Below, one piece after another: positions 1 through 13,849 of a stretch of 64,000 bases of DNA. Source of the stretch: Rotaria sordida (Eukaryota > Rotifera > Eurotatoria > Philodinida > Philodinidae); the NCBI GenBank assembly GCA_905250125.1, contig CAJNOL010000877.1, positions 33,207 through 97,206 of the forward strand, read 5' to 3'. A program made the translations under genes and the position numbers. How positions within the stretch are numbered: position 1 is the stretch's first letter; every line of letters starts with the position of its first letter. The notes beneath the pieces were generated by a model that ran no database searches, was not told where the DNA came from, and saw nothing but the letters and a program-made list of their open reading frames with translations.

Positions 1-277
1 GAATAAAGTTTTGTTTTATTTTATTTTATTTTAGAGACAAGTTGACTAACGAGTCTTTAATAATGATATAAATTCCACGAAAAAAAAAAGCAATAAATTG
101 TACCTAAAGAGAAACACACATAATTTGTTTTTTTTTTTTGTTGTCTAAAAGAAAACGAAAGAACATGGACTAGAAAGAGAAAAGAGGCGAACGGATACAT
201 CATTTCGATAGGAGAATTTCAAGAGACTAAGACTACCACAACATATGTATGGCACAACATCGAATAAAAATAATTAT
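1..277. other. 3' flank of the capicua gene
   Basis: AT-rich sequence just beyond the capicua stop codon, which lies at 278-280 on the minus strand. It holds T- and A-rich tracts and no coding exon that I can support. It probably contains the 3' UTR and poly(A) site of the minus-strand gene, but no single signal is convincing. Confidence 0.4.
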
Positions 278-3200
278 TTATGATGATGATGGTGATGATG
301 AATTTATTGAAATTTTTTCTTGTTTTAAATAACTCATTAATTTTTGACGAATTTCTCGAATTCGTTGATTTAAAAGACGTTTATTTGGAAATAATTCTTC
401 ATTTGACATTTGAAATGATAATATTGATGAATCTAAATTTTTCAATTTTTATTTTAAAATCAAAATTAATTTTTTCGTTTTTTTACCAGTTGGATAAAGA
501 TGTTCTTTAAGAAATTCAATAACTTTTAATTTTGATGCTAATTGACTTTTATTTATTGATTCATTTGTTGAATGTCGATTTGTACTAGATTTTATATATT
601 GATTTTTCATTTCTACAAATTTATTTAATTACACAAAAAATCTTTTTTTTTTGTTTTTAATAAGATAATATATTTACTATCTAATTGTTTGATATAATCA
701 ATTGTTGGTTGTTTCACTTCACTTTGATTTTGTTCACAAACAATTGATGCTTTTCGTTTACGTGTTACTATTGAACATGATTCACTTATTCCTCCACGTT
801 CACTTATACTTCGAGATCGTGTTCTTGGACCTTGATTTTCCTTTAATTATCATATATATTATATATAACATAACAAATCAAAACAAATTATTTCCCATGG
901 ATTCATCTTAATTATGATCATTCTGACGAAAACGTCACTTTTTTTTTAGGGAGGCCTTAAAATTTCACGAAAATACGTTTCGCATAAATAGTTCTTTTAT
1001 TTTTTTGTGTCATAGATAGAAGCGGTAACGGCAATCCGGTGCGGACGCCAATTTTAAACCGGTCGGTCTATCAGTCTGATAGGTCGTCAAAAAACTAGAC
1101 CGATTCCATTTTTGATTTATTCAACAATTTAATCATTCATAAGAATTTAATAAAAATAAAATCTGATCAACAATTATTGTAATAAGTGTTTTATCTAGTC
1201 TTGGAGGTTTCTTCACAAATCAAATTTAACTTCTACGAGAGTTCGTAGTTATAGCATCGAAAACAAAATCATTGACACATTCGAAAAATACTCATAGCTT
1301 GTTTAAAAAGATCTTATGAACAATATCAATATTCATTTTATATAAAACTTATATATTCATTTTTCGATGTCGATACGATGTGTCATAGGAATTCTTTCAC
1401 AAGACTGACATTTTTCGTACAGTAGATCGGTTTTAGGATATCTATGAAATATGAGAGTGAGAATACCATCCAACTGGAAAAGTTATACATTTGAAATTAT
1501 GTCAAAAATAAAAGGCTATCGAAATGAAAACAAAAACCACTTCTTTATTCGAATCATAGATCATTTTCATACGAGAATAAATCATGTAGGGAGAACTATA
1601 TGATGATTGTTATAACAAATACAATTCATATTTGTTTTGAAATTTGAATAATACTTAAAGATAACTTCTCATCACCTTTTGATCATTTCTGGTTCTCGAA
1701 GAGGATATAACCGATCCGTATGAAATTTTTACTACAGATAAATCATCTCAAATAAGGAGACGATACCTTAGACGACATCTCAAAGGTGATTTTAAACATT
1801 TACAAAAATCTGGCTTTCTTATTTTTTATGAGAGAAATACGTAAAGGTCCAGATCTAAAACCAGGATGGTGACATTCAGGACTCCATAAATCTGAATAGA
1901 AAAGTCAAAAAATCCGAACGATTAGTTTCATCTTTCGAAAATACTTTTCAACTGTCTGCCGTCAAAATTTCATGCGGATCCTTCCAGACCTGGATCCAAT
2001 CTTTTATTTTTTGTTGGGCCTGATTAGACGGTTTTGTGGACCCGCTTGCTTCCCAGATGAGAAATCCAACAACAAGATATAACTGTACGTTGAGTTTTTT
2101 CTGAGAGGAGCGAATAAATAGCTGAAACCTTGATCTTTCACTTGTTCATGTACACGAAGGATATCAGATATTGATAGAAAAATCTCGAGTTTGGATCCGA
2201 TCGGGTTCGAGTCTACAAAAACATAGACTCGTACCTCCCTATTTTCGATTTATAGTATAGATTACGCAATGGAATCAAAGAGAAAAATGATCAAACCTCT
2301 AGATTAATAATTTTTCGTCGTTTAATCGATGGTTCATCTAAATCAGTTTGTTGTTGTTGGTATAAAATCGAAGGTTTATAAATAAAATCGTCATCTATTG
2401 TTATTTGAGATTTAATTGGTAAAATTGGTTTAAATGATGTTGGTGATGTTTTACTTCTTTCAGATAATGAACTATTTGAACGTGAACTAAATGCTGATAG
2501 AATTGTACTACTTCCATCAATTGATGAACCGCTTGAATAACCTGTTGATGTACTTGATGATGATGCTTTTGAAAAGAAAAAAAAAGAAAAATTATTAGTT
2601 TTTTTTTTGTGTTTAACTTTTTTTTTTCGTTTATTACCAAATGAATGTGTTTGATGTTCATCAAGAGATATTGGTTTAATTGATGATTGTAAATGTTTAA
2701 GTTGTTGTTCAAGATCTAAATTTGTTTTACGTTGATTAATTAACATTGAAACAATTGTTCGACAAGTTTCACTCTCAGATAATCGTGATGGAGATTTTGA
2801 TAATAAACAATCATTTGAATAATCACATGAATCAATTATGTTTGTTTGTTTATCACTTTCGAATAAAACATTACTTCCATTTTCCATTTCTAAATTAACA
2901 GGTTTTTTTTCACATTTAATTATTCTTATATGAAAAAAAAAGATCTCTGTAGAAAATCGTATTTAATTCAATTATTTTCAAATCTTCTATTGGATACTTT
3001 AATAACAAAGAATTCTGTTTTTACCTTAAAGAAAGAATAACAAGACTGCGGGCTGATACGCGTGAATGGCCACATTTGTTGGTCAGATACCAACAAGAAC
3101 CAGCCATGGAATCATTCTCAACAAATCACTACCAGCTATCTGTCTCGGATTCTCCATCCGATAGTATGCTGACTACATTGTGACATACATCTGCTCTTGT

Positions 3201-6200
3201 GGCTACGAGTGTGTATGGAAAGGTCAAGAACACTGCGTCAGATCGGTAGGGAGCTGCGAGTCACTCCAGATCCGGACCCCGATCGGCCGAGTCCGAGTCC
3301 AACTTTTTAATTTTTTTTCGGGTGGGATCCAAATTTTAAACTTTGTTCTGGTCTGGGTCCACAAAAACGTGGATCCGCAGCTTGCTACAGGTTGGTCTTC
3401 TGAATCTATCACTAGGCAGTACCTTATACCGAAAGGCAAGAGTATTCTTTCATAACAAGACTAGAGTATTTCTCTTTTCTGTAATATTGTTTCATTTCTA
3501 AACATCTTATAAAAATAAGTAAGATGTTATTCGAGAGAGAAGAAAAAAGATTCATCTTTTCATTAAAACGAAACTTTTTTTTGAGTACCCTTCTATCGAA
3601 CAACATTTTATGTCATTACTTCAGAGCAAACGTATGTTATGTATAAGTAGTAAAACAGTGGAAGATCTACAGTTTTAGGAACAGAAGAGCGATCATAGAC
3701 ACGAAACGTGTTTTGAAGTTGCTTATTTTTGGGCGTTTTTGCTGAGAAAAATATTTCGAAAGGGAGAGATGATCGTTCTCAACGTCACTGCTGACAGGAC
3801 TGGAGCCGGGCCGGTAGTAACTGGAATTTCATTAGTTGGAAGTTTTGAAAAATCTTCTTTATTAATCCAGTTGTTGGTCATAAAAACTAGGGTGTCACAT
3901 GTTTTTCTGTCAGAATGTGCAAAAAAAAGTGCTTAAAACATATCTTATTTTAATCAATTGTTCTCAGATTCTCTTCGAAAAGATTCATTATGATGAATGC
4001 CTTTTACATGCACTCCTAAACTATTTCATATTTGGAACCATTTTTTCTAAAAATCGTTTTTTCAAAAAAACAACTCATTATTTTGTCGCCGATTTTCACC
4101 GGTTGGTCATGTGATTCCAATCGGCCGGACTAAACCAGTTTACTATTTCCCAATCGGTTTCAGCCGTGACTACTGTAAAACTCTCTTGCTTTTATTTTTC
4201 ACACTAGTTAAAATTCTCTTCTGGTGTATAACTCAATTTCCTCGTTGAAAATTTTAAACATTTTTGTCGCGTCTTTATACTTGTCTGAAAATATACAAAA
4301 TAAGATGATCAAAGTTAACTGTCTGATAATTGAAATAGATTATTTGTGAGGATTACATAAATTTCGGCTCTGGCCGAAATTCCTTTAGAACTTTTGACCT
4401 GGGCTGAAAAATCACCGAAGTTTCGAACTGAACCGAAAATTCCGTGAGCCGTAATTCTGGTCTCCGATTTGAGCAAAGATGTCCATCGTGGCGCAATAGT
4501 GACAGATTTTCAGCCGTGATGGATATCTCTGATATTGAGAAGTATTATAAATGAAATTCATATTATTCTTGTTCTTCGTAAAGATTTAAGCTGTTGGACT
4601 ATGTCACTATCATTACGAAATCAAAATAGATTGTACATTTTTGAAAATTTTCGGCACTCAAAATTAGTTTTTAGAGATTTTCTTTTCTCGTTTCTATTTG
4701 AAAATTTGTTGAATTTAAATAAAATATTCTTTTAATAAATTATATTAATTTTCATGTTAACTTATCTTTATGAATAGGAAGAAAGTTACTTTTCGTCAGA
4801 ATAATCGAAATTAAGATAAATAAAGAAAGAGATAGGCCGTGATGTGATCTCTGATAAACGATAAAAATTTTTACTCGACATTTCGTTTTTTTTTCTAAAA
4901 ATTTTTGAAGATTTCCGTCATCTCCTATTCCAAAAACACTGAAAATCTTTTTCGTGTTTTTTTCTCAGTTTTTGATTTGTCGCATGCACAGCCAAAATTT
5001 CTCTGTCGAAGGTCATGTTATGCATTTTAATTTTTTGCACCACTGAGTCGTTTTTTTTATTATCAAATAAGAAAACATCTCTATAGAAAAAGCACCATTT
5101 TTTTGGGGGATTTTTTTTCAGTCATTGACTTTGTGATTTCTTCTAAGAAAAATAGGATGAGCCTAGACAAAGAAATTTGGGATACCAAATGAGTTATTTT
5201 TGACCCTTGTTTGGTGAATATCTCTGTCAAATGTCATGGTATTGGCCTGAAAATTTCATGCCATTTGAACGATCGATTTTTTGAGAAAGTCCTATGATAA
5301 AAAGAATCTCCTTACGATAAGATGAATTATTTGTTTGTGTTTGATTAATAATATTAAATGTTGAATCGGCATGAATAGGAATAGGTGTTATTATATTTGT
5401 TGATGTTGATGGATTTTCTTCCGATGGTTTTGTTATTGGTGAAAAATATTCTGTTAATTTCGGCATATTTGTACAAATCTAATTTCGATTAAGAGAAAAA
5501 AAAGGAAGAAAATATTTTCTTTGTAAATATTCTAAAAAAAAACTCTACTTGTGCAAAAACTTGAAGTGGATCTGATGGATTAGGAGATGATATAATTTTC
5601 TGAGTTGATTGTAATCTTGCTGATCTTCTTAATTGTTCTTTATTTAAATCATTTAATTGTTTAGCACGTAATTTATATTGTTGTTGTTGAATTTGTGTTA
5701 ATGAATACCATTTTTCACCTAAAATTTTTGATACATTTCGATTATCATAATGAGGATTTTCTAAATGAATTTTTGCACGTTCTTCTTGTGAAAATAACAT
5801 AAAAGAATTCATTGGACGACGTATTGATTTATCTTTGAAAATTTTTATTGAATTTTCTCTTGTTAAAATTGTTTTATTTGTATGAGATTGATGACTAGTT
5901 GATTGATTTAATTGATTATTTAATGAAGTTTTTTCTTTTAATGATAAATGTCTTGAACAAAGACCAAATCTTTGAGATTCTTTTGTACATTTTTCATACG
6001 AACAAAGACGACGCCATTGTTTACCATTATATTTTTTTCGAATTTCACTATCAATTGTTATAACATCACCTTTACGATAGGATTTTTCATTTGAATCATT
6101 TTCTAATATTTCCATTTTCATATCTGATGATTGATCATCTATAGATAATGGACTTATACATGAACCTATTCAAATATTTTAAAAAAAAAAATTTTTTTGT

Positions 6201-9200
6201 TCAAATTATTTTAATAAATTTTTTCTTTTGAAATGACAGTAAAACCTCTTCGTTATGAGTTATGAACATTTATTTCTAGTCCCATGAGTAATAACAACCT
6301 TCATAATGTAAATGTAGCAGAAGAGAAGATTTACATACACGCAATCTTGATTGACAATTTTTTCAAAATATATTTCGCAGTTATTTTTAGAAAATATTAA
6401 TTCTGTCTTATTTCAGAAAAATCATTGATGATTTTAACTAATTAATTATTAAAAAGAAGAATAAAAGATCATTTTATTCAGTCAAAGAGTAATTGTAAGT
6501 CAATATTTATCATTTTGAAAAAAAGAAACAACTGAAAATCTCTCTATTAATGAATACCTCCGTTTTAACCAGTTTCAATGGTAATTACATTATAGACAAA
6601 TTTTTATTCTATTTTCACACCTCTCGATAGTAGTTAAAAATTCGACAGACACTCGAGCCCTCTCTATCTCGTAGAAAATAATTGTCTTCTTAAACTTGCC
6701 AGACAGTTTTCTGACAATAGCTCAAAGTTTTCTTTAATAGGACGTAAAAAAAATGGGGAAGAAGGATAGGCTAGCTACTGTCACATTGAAACCTATGATT
6801 AGTAGAAGTTTAATAGATATTTAACAAGACTTGCGGATCTTAGATTTACAATATTTTTTAACTCTTTAATTACGAGGTTTTTTTTGTAATGATGACAAAA
6901 CAATATGTGTGTTTACTCATAGCAACTAGGAATTGGGTAATATACGTCAAAATAAACCAGAAAATTCTGTTAGACTTCAATCAATACTATAAAATTCAGT
7001 ACATAAAGAATTGTTTAAAAATCTTGAGAAATCCTTTGCATAGTTCAATGAATAATCCTGTTGTTCTATATCATAATATAGATCTAATAAAATTGAATGT
7101 CTGATCTTCTATAGAATAAGAGCTCCAGTAGTGATCGCAACTTTCGAGGACGAGAATTGTTTTGAAATTATACGCAAATTTTACGGATTCTGTCCGATTT
7201 CACAGTGATTTTGTATATAGAGAGAGTCTATGCTTTCTCATTAGACCTCGAAATTCATAATTCGTTCTTTTTAACTTGACATACATTTGCAGTAATATGA
7301 TATATTGATACTAAAACTATAAGGAAAAGACAGAGAAGATCTTCTAGGTTAGAATATCCATAACAGCTTAGTCCATACATATATGAGTCGAATACCTAAT
7401 GTGTTAAAGTTTTCGCCAAAATCGTGAATTCTTTTTCGAAATATTTTAATATTCAAGAAAGAATCGATTATTAAACATAAAATGTTATTTACTTTGACAA
7501 GAAAAACTTTTTCGAACATTCTCAATTTCATAGAAATTTTTTTTGCCTCCGAAAAAATATTGATATAAACTTCAATTTTAATAATAAAATTTCCTATGAA
7601 ATGGATAATACTCGTTCATAAAATCTTCTTTTACACTAATTCTGATTAGACATGTGCTTATATATATATATATATGTTCTTATTCATGTAAATTTCTTCA
7701 ATTAAAAGATTTTTTTCCGAACTACAATAGAAAATATAACTATTTAAAAAAAAAATGTTCTAATATGATTTTTCTTGCTTCTTTTTTGAAATAATATAAT
7801 TATCAATAAAGTTTGATTTCAATTCAATTATTAATTGAATTTGTTCCTTTTAAAGTACGTTTGTATTGTGATGTAAGTTTTTTTTTGTTCTTTAAAGTTC
7901 GAGTACTTGAACCATACATAAAATGAACCTACTTCAAACTCAAACGAAACACATAGTTTACTATAATTAGGTCAAAGAAACACTTCACGTCTGCTCATGT
8001 AAAAAGGTTATGACCTCAAGAGGAACGACAAAATGGTGTTCAACTTTGAGATCTATTCCATTTGAATATATATGCCATTTTTTAAAAGAAGACTTTTTCA
8101 TTTGACGTTACTGGAAAAAAAATTTAATGACAAAGCAGAAATGTCTTACAAAAAAAACCGGTGTTGCACTTGTGAATTTGTTCATTGTTGAGAATGTTTA
8201 ACAGACATATTATCCTAGTCACCGAAGGTGAAACAAAATTCTATTTAATCTAACATTGATTTTTCATTAAGTTGCTCTTACAAAATTCAATATTTACTCA
8301 AAAAAAAAAAACTTATCCGAAGTCATTTCTTCGAGAAATGTAATACACTACTCAAACCTCTCAATCTAATCGAATGAGAAAAAATTGTTTGAGGGTATCA
8401 TAACTAGAACCCGTCGACTTCAAATGTTCGAACCATATTTTGTATTCGATGAGTAGTGCATCCTACACATTTCTCAGACGAATCATTTGAGAAATGTGTG
8501 GCCTGGAACTCATCAAGCCTAAGACCAAATTCGATGGACTCTAATCGTAGGCTACGATGTTTCAATCTAGACTAGGCTTGGATTTACCTAAGCCTTGTAC
8601 CTCCGTCGTCTAGGATTTAATCTAATAGTTTTAACAACTTTTTAACCATTGAGATAAGTTTAAACGATTATTCACTGTTGTAAACAATTTGTTTTTTGAA
8701 TGAAAACAGTATTTGTTTAAAAAAAAAGCAAATATTTACCATTAATATTCTTATTAAAAGTAAATAATCTTGTTTGATAAAGTGTTGCATTCCAATCAAT
8801 TGAAATTTCTAAAATAAAATTTGAAAATAAAGAAAAAAAGTAAAAGATAAAAATCGAACCATCATGCCATGGTGGTAAAAATAATCTAATAGATTGTCTT
8901 GGTACACATAATATATCAGATTGATCTTGAAATAAAATTTTAAATTTTCCTTCTTTTGTTTTTTCAATAATAACAGCTGTTTGATAAATTTGATTATTAA
9001 ATTGATTTTTACATAAAATAAATTTTCCTTCAATTAAATCTTGTATTGGTGGTGCATTATCAGATAAAATTCCAAAAAAATTTTCATAAACATTTATATC
9101 AATTAATTTATTATATGATGATATATTTGATTGAATAGATAAACAACCATTTATACCAATATGAGCAATTTTACCTGATATATATTCATTTGAATTTATT

Positions 9201-9454
9201 TCAACAAGAACTGTTATTGTTCGCCAATCTTGAAAATTATATTCACGTAATAATTTACTTATTTCAGATATATTATCTAAGATAAACAAATATTTCTTTT
9301 GTTTTTTATTAAATTTAATTTTCTTAATTAATTTACTTTGATTATTATTATTATTAACTTGTTGTTGATCATCATGATGATGTGCTAACCAACGTTTTTT
9401 TAATGAAAATGTTTTTTGATCTTCATCATTGATTGTTGATGATCGTCTTAACAT
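278..9454 (-). CDS. cic: Capicua-type HMG-box transcriptional repressor (long isoform)
   Basis: Nine exons with GT-AG junctions and matching phases: 9454-8860, 8808-8740, 6165-5549, 5478-5316, 2889-2638, 2565-2297, 840-678, 612-487 and 432-278, giving about 802 residues. The N-terminal part (to about residue 200) resembles the CIC-L-specific domain and carries a [13 protein letters not shown] motif. Next comes a Cys/His knuckle (CSYEKC...GLCSRH), then a CIC-type HMG box at about residues 336-405 ([25 protein letters not shown]). The last two exons encode the conserved C1 region ([20 protein letters not shown]), which in CIC helps the HMG box bind TGAATGAA-like sites. CIC is a nuclear repressor relieved by receptor tyrosine kinase/ERK signalling. 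The middle is low complexity and much shorter than in vertebrates. The start is the first ATG of the first exon found; an upstream non-coding exon is possible. The 72-bp intron 2566-2637 is in frame and could be retained. Introns 841-2296, 2890-5315 and 6166-8739 are repeat-rich. Confidence 0.92.
841..2296. repeat. Repeat-rich large intron of capicua
   Basis: This intron is longer and locally more GC-rich than the small introns around it. It contains a short perfect palindrome near 1070-1084 (CTATCAG-T-CTGATAG) within a CCGG-rich patch. At 1690-1790 a stretch (CCGATCCG..TGAAATTT..TACAGATA) matches the arms of the fold-back element at 58356-59075. At 2180-2230 there is a GGATCC/GGGTTCGAGTC patch like those at 3260-3400 and 40200-41010. 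No exon was found here. Confidence 0.5.
3034..3183 (+). other. Orphan open frame of 50 codons inside a capicua intron
   Basis: A plus-strand frame opens after a possible acceptor (TTAAAG) and ends in TGA at 3181. It encodes about 49 residues including [17 protein letters not shown] and a Ser/Asp-rich tail ending SMLTTL. Its base composition and codon use are far less AT-biased than those of the host exons. It looks like the terminal exon of some protein, but I do not recognise the family. It lies antisense inside capicua intron 2890-5315. It may be a transduplicated exon, a gene fossil or chance. Confidence 0.3.
3240..3400. repeat. GC-rich degenerate hexamer island
   Basis: An island of short degenerate units (CCGGACC, GAGTCCGAGTCC, GGGATCC, GGGTCC, GGATCCG) in AT-rich intron DNA. 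Similar islands occur near 2180-2230, 40200-40345, 40890-41010 and 45580-45620. The overlapping open frames in both directions appear to be by-products of this composition. Confidence 0.5.
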
Positions 9455-11520
9455 TTTATTTTTTATTTTTTTGTTAAAGGAAATTTTTAATCATATTGCA
9501 AATGAAAGTAATACCATAAATAACACCGGATTGAGAAATAAAATGAGATTTTTCGTTTTTCTTTTTTGTTTTATAATGGAATGATTTTATTCGATTTTAA
9601 TTATAAGAAAAAAAATAGAATTTTTAACATCTAAAAATATGTCAAAAGTGTTTTTTTTCTCTTCATTTTTAAATCGAACATCATCAAACAAATAATAATA
9701 ACAAGCTTCTTTTTTTTTTAACCAGTTCGGTGAAATAAACATCGACATTATTCATCAGATTTTTTTGACATGTCTAGATGGCGGCAAATTACGATACATA
9801 ATAAATGATTTTTTTCTTTTATTCTACTTTGAATCTCAATGAGAAAAAAAATGTTCATAACCCCAATGTGAAATAGTAGGAAAAAGAATTTGTAGATTCT
9901 TTTAAAATTATTTTCTTTTCTTTTAACTAATGTAATAAGTGTTAGAAGAAAATCTTTTTCTATCATAATAAAAATCAATTTTACTCGATGAATTTCGAAG
10001 AAAAAAAAAAAAAGAAAAACCTATGTCAACTAAAGGTTTCATTCCCTTATTAAATATGTAACGTAATAACTTCTTATTCACCTTTGTTTATCTTGTTAGG
10101 TTTTGTTTTTTCTTATCGAAAAGTCGATAAAACTTTTCTATTAATTAATCATCATTTGATATTTATTTTAAATCTAAATCCATTCGTTTAGTCAATTTTA
10201 ATCAGAATAAACTTAATTGATTATGTTAAATAGAAAGTTTGATCTCAAATACAAACAAAATACTCAAATGACAAAAAAAAAAGAAAAAAAGAAATGCAAA
10301 TAAAATTTTCTTGTTGTCTTTTTATATAAAAGGACATGCGGAAAAAAATTCATTCGAACTTCAATATAAACTAAAACTATTTTTCTTTTCTTTTTCTTTT
10401 TCTACCGGAAATCAAATGGAAACATTAATTATAGAATACCTTGGGGCTTTTTATCGTATGAAATAAAATACCTTTATTGACTAATGAACATATTAAATCA
10501 ACTAAATTATATTCATATACAATGTTAACTGTAAAAAGAATTTTTTTTTCCTTTCATTAAAAATGAATAAATAAGGATTTTCATATAGAACGGGTTTTTT
10601 TTATACTAAAGAAATTCTATTTGTTCATATATGATAAAACTCACTGGTCGTTTCTATGAAAAAACGTAATAGAAAGATACGTTCATTGATTAAATTATAA
10701 TATGAATACATGAATATCATTTCATTAACAATAAATAAAATATTCAAATAAATATTAAAAAAAAAAGAAAAGAAAGAAAATCTTCAACTATTTTCTATAA
10801 ACCTTATTAAATAAAGAAAACGAAAACGTACACATAAACATTTGATAGATCAATAAAGAATACGAATCATCTTATAAATGATATTGAAATCAACAAAATA
10901 TTGACAAAAAAAAATGATAATGATTCGTTCTTGTTGTTCGAATGAATAAAAAGATTTATTCTTATTCGAATTTATCTACAAAACAAAAATTGATTTACTT
11001 ACGAAATAAAAAAAAAAAGCGAAGACTATCGTTTAATAAATGTTAGTCGACATTTTCAACTTATCTAGTTAAAACATACAACGTGTTTCGTTTATTAAAA
11101 GAAATAGATAATAGATAATACGTGACTTGAGTACAACTAGAAGAAACAAAAAAAAAACACACGAAACAAGATATGCCTAGTTTTATTTTAATATGAACAA
11201 CCATACTGAAAATGAATTTTAATTCTATTCAAAATCTAGACTATTCCATTTATATATAGATATTATATGTTTTTATACATAGTTGCCTTCATCGGACAAC
11301 TTTATTTTTCTTTGGTTTTTTCTATTGAAATATTCAACAACTAATCAACCTACGTGTGGCCAAATAGAAAAAAAAACACGACATAATTCTTTTTTTACTA
11401 TCTAACAAATCGAAAAAAAAAGGTCTTACCTCGATTTGTTCTCATGTCTTATTATATCAACTATTCATGGTTATATGAGACACGTCAGTCTCGTTTACTA
11501 TTAATAGGCACTGCACACAT

Positions 11521-11544
11521 TTCATTCATTCATTCATTCATTCA
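11521..11544 (+). repeat. (ATTC)n microsatellite
   Basis: Six near-perfect tandem copies of a TTCA/ATTC tetramer. Confidence 0.9.
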
Positions 11545-13829
11545 ATCGATTCATCTCATCTTGGTTGTGGCAAAGGCACGACAGGCATCCATCTATTCTC
11601 TCTTCTCTCGTTCTCTTTTTTTTTCTCGTCTCCTTTTCTCTCTAGACCTTCTATTTGATTCCCTTTGCGTATATGTAAAAGAGGAAAAAAAAGAAGAAGA
11701 CGAAGAAAAAGGGAGGTGAAAATAACACTCTCATTCATTCTTTGAATGTGCTAAAAACTATTGATCATTAAGCAGTTCCTTCTCTCATCATTGATCTAAT
11801 GGACAGTGTGCATATATTTGCCCGATTGAGAATGTTAACAAAGTCGACAAGTGATCATAATACGATTTTAGGACGTCATTTAACATAATAGAAAGACAAG
11901 TTTTACTGTTAAAAAAAAAAAGTCTAAAAAAATTATTGAAAGAAACGAGGCGACTGTCCCCTTCGCGTCCTTCTCTTAGACCGGTACTGAATAGAGAAGA
12001 ATAAAAAAACGGCAAAGTTTATGACAAATCACTCTCAATAGACATATATTCTTTCAATTTCTTCTCATTTCCAATATGTGTTTTCTATACATTTGAAAAT
12101 GCACAGGAACGTGTGCATTATGGATAGAGAAAAGAAAACGAGGAATGCCGGAACGAGAATATCACTAACGAGATGAAGAGATGTGTTTGCATACATATAA
12201 TGTAAAATAAATCTCAGTCGCAGATGATAGAAAAAAGCGATAAGAGAAAAGAGTTTGATTTCCGCAATTAGAATTATCAATTCATATTGATTTTATCTTA
12301 TTCAGGAAAATAAATAAGTTATTCTTTGTTCATATAAAAACGCCTTTTTTTTGTTTTGTATAATACAAATTCCTTTTTTGTCAAGATAATAAATAATCAA
12401 TCTTAGATTTTATATAAATGATAAATTTCCTCTTGAATCAAATAATTCGATGTATATTTATTTTCTTCCGTATATAAATGAATTTAGATTGAATAAAAAA
12501 TAATTCTTAAAGAGATTTGATATTAAAAATTAACAAGTATAATATCAACTATTAATAAATAAGAGAAGAAAAAAAAAAGCTGACTCATATTCTTTTTTTT
12601 TTTGTTTCTTGTCCGAAATAAATATTAGTATAGACCAATTATTCTAAAGAAGAAAGCTAGTTTAGATAATGAGCCTTATTTCTATTATGTCAATTGTACT
12701 TAACATAGAAAAATGTTCATCATTGAACAAATTACATTCTCAAGTATCAACATTAACAGAGAATAAATCTTTACAAAGCAACAAAAAGAAAAAGAAAGAA
12801 AGATTCTTTTTAGAAATAATTATATACAAATTATTAACTTTAATAGTTTTATTTATTTTATTATTCTATTAATATTAATGCTTTTCATAATAATTACAAT
12901 ATATTATTTATATAGAATTTTATTCTCCTAGTATCAAATCAATTTCCGATATGAAAAATCGAATTCATTTTATTTGATTAAATAATACAATTCATCTAAT
13001 ATTTTTGCTAAATAAAACCGATTATGATCAAATAAATATGTTTAGGAAGTTCATTAGAAATAATATTGGCTCATATTTGAGTTTTTTTCTACTAAGAAAA
13101 ATCGAATTGAAAGAGACTAACGACTTAGCGTTTCGAAATTCACGATGTAAAACAATTTTCATATTGAATTTTAAATTCAGATTTCTTATTGTATATTTAT
13201 CTCGAAGCATTATTTTATCAAGATTTAAGTTTAACTACAGATCATTGATGAGAAATTAAATTAATATTATTTATAAATAATCAAAGAAATAAATACAAAC
13301 ACTTTTCTATTCTATTTTTCAAGTAGAAGAATTTTTAAGTTTTTATGTTGAATTAATTTAATAAAAAAAACAAAAAAAAAAAAAAAAAGAATTTTATTCT
13401 AAAATATTCTTGAATTTGTTTATCAAACGAAATATTCCTTTTTTACTCAAAGATACTCAATTAATAAATTGCGATGGACAAAACTAATGATTAATATTCG
13501 ATAAAATACTTAATGAAATAAATGATATGTCACAATCGACACCCAAAGATAACTTATCTTTTTATATACATATATTACAAACTTTGTTTCTCTATTTATT
13601 CAAGTAGAATATCTTATACTTTATGTCACTAGTGATAAAAATCTTGACAAATATCAGTTTAATTATTGATTATATATATTAATCATTTTGTGTAAATAAA
13701 ATTCTCTTTCAAAGACAAATTTTCGAACAGTGACGATCGATAAAAAAGGAAATATTTTAAGAGTAAACTCCAAAGCTGTATAAATTTATTTAAGGATGGT
13801 TGATTATATTATAGAATATGAATCATCGT

Positions 13830-13849
13830 TATATATATATATATATATA
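13830..13849 (+). repeat. (TA)n microsatellite
   Basis: About ten uninterrupted AT dinucleotides. Confidence 0.9.

Noticed and set aside
3180-3455. 91-codon plus-strand frame (and an overlapping minus-strand frame) in a capicua intron
   Set aside because: It overlaps a GC-rich degenerate repeat island; both strands are open for compositional reasons and no domain is seen.
11444-11719. 91-codon open frame with several hydrophobic stretches
   Set aside because: It crosses an (ATTC)n microsatellite and low-complexity sequence; no codon bias or splice sites.
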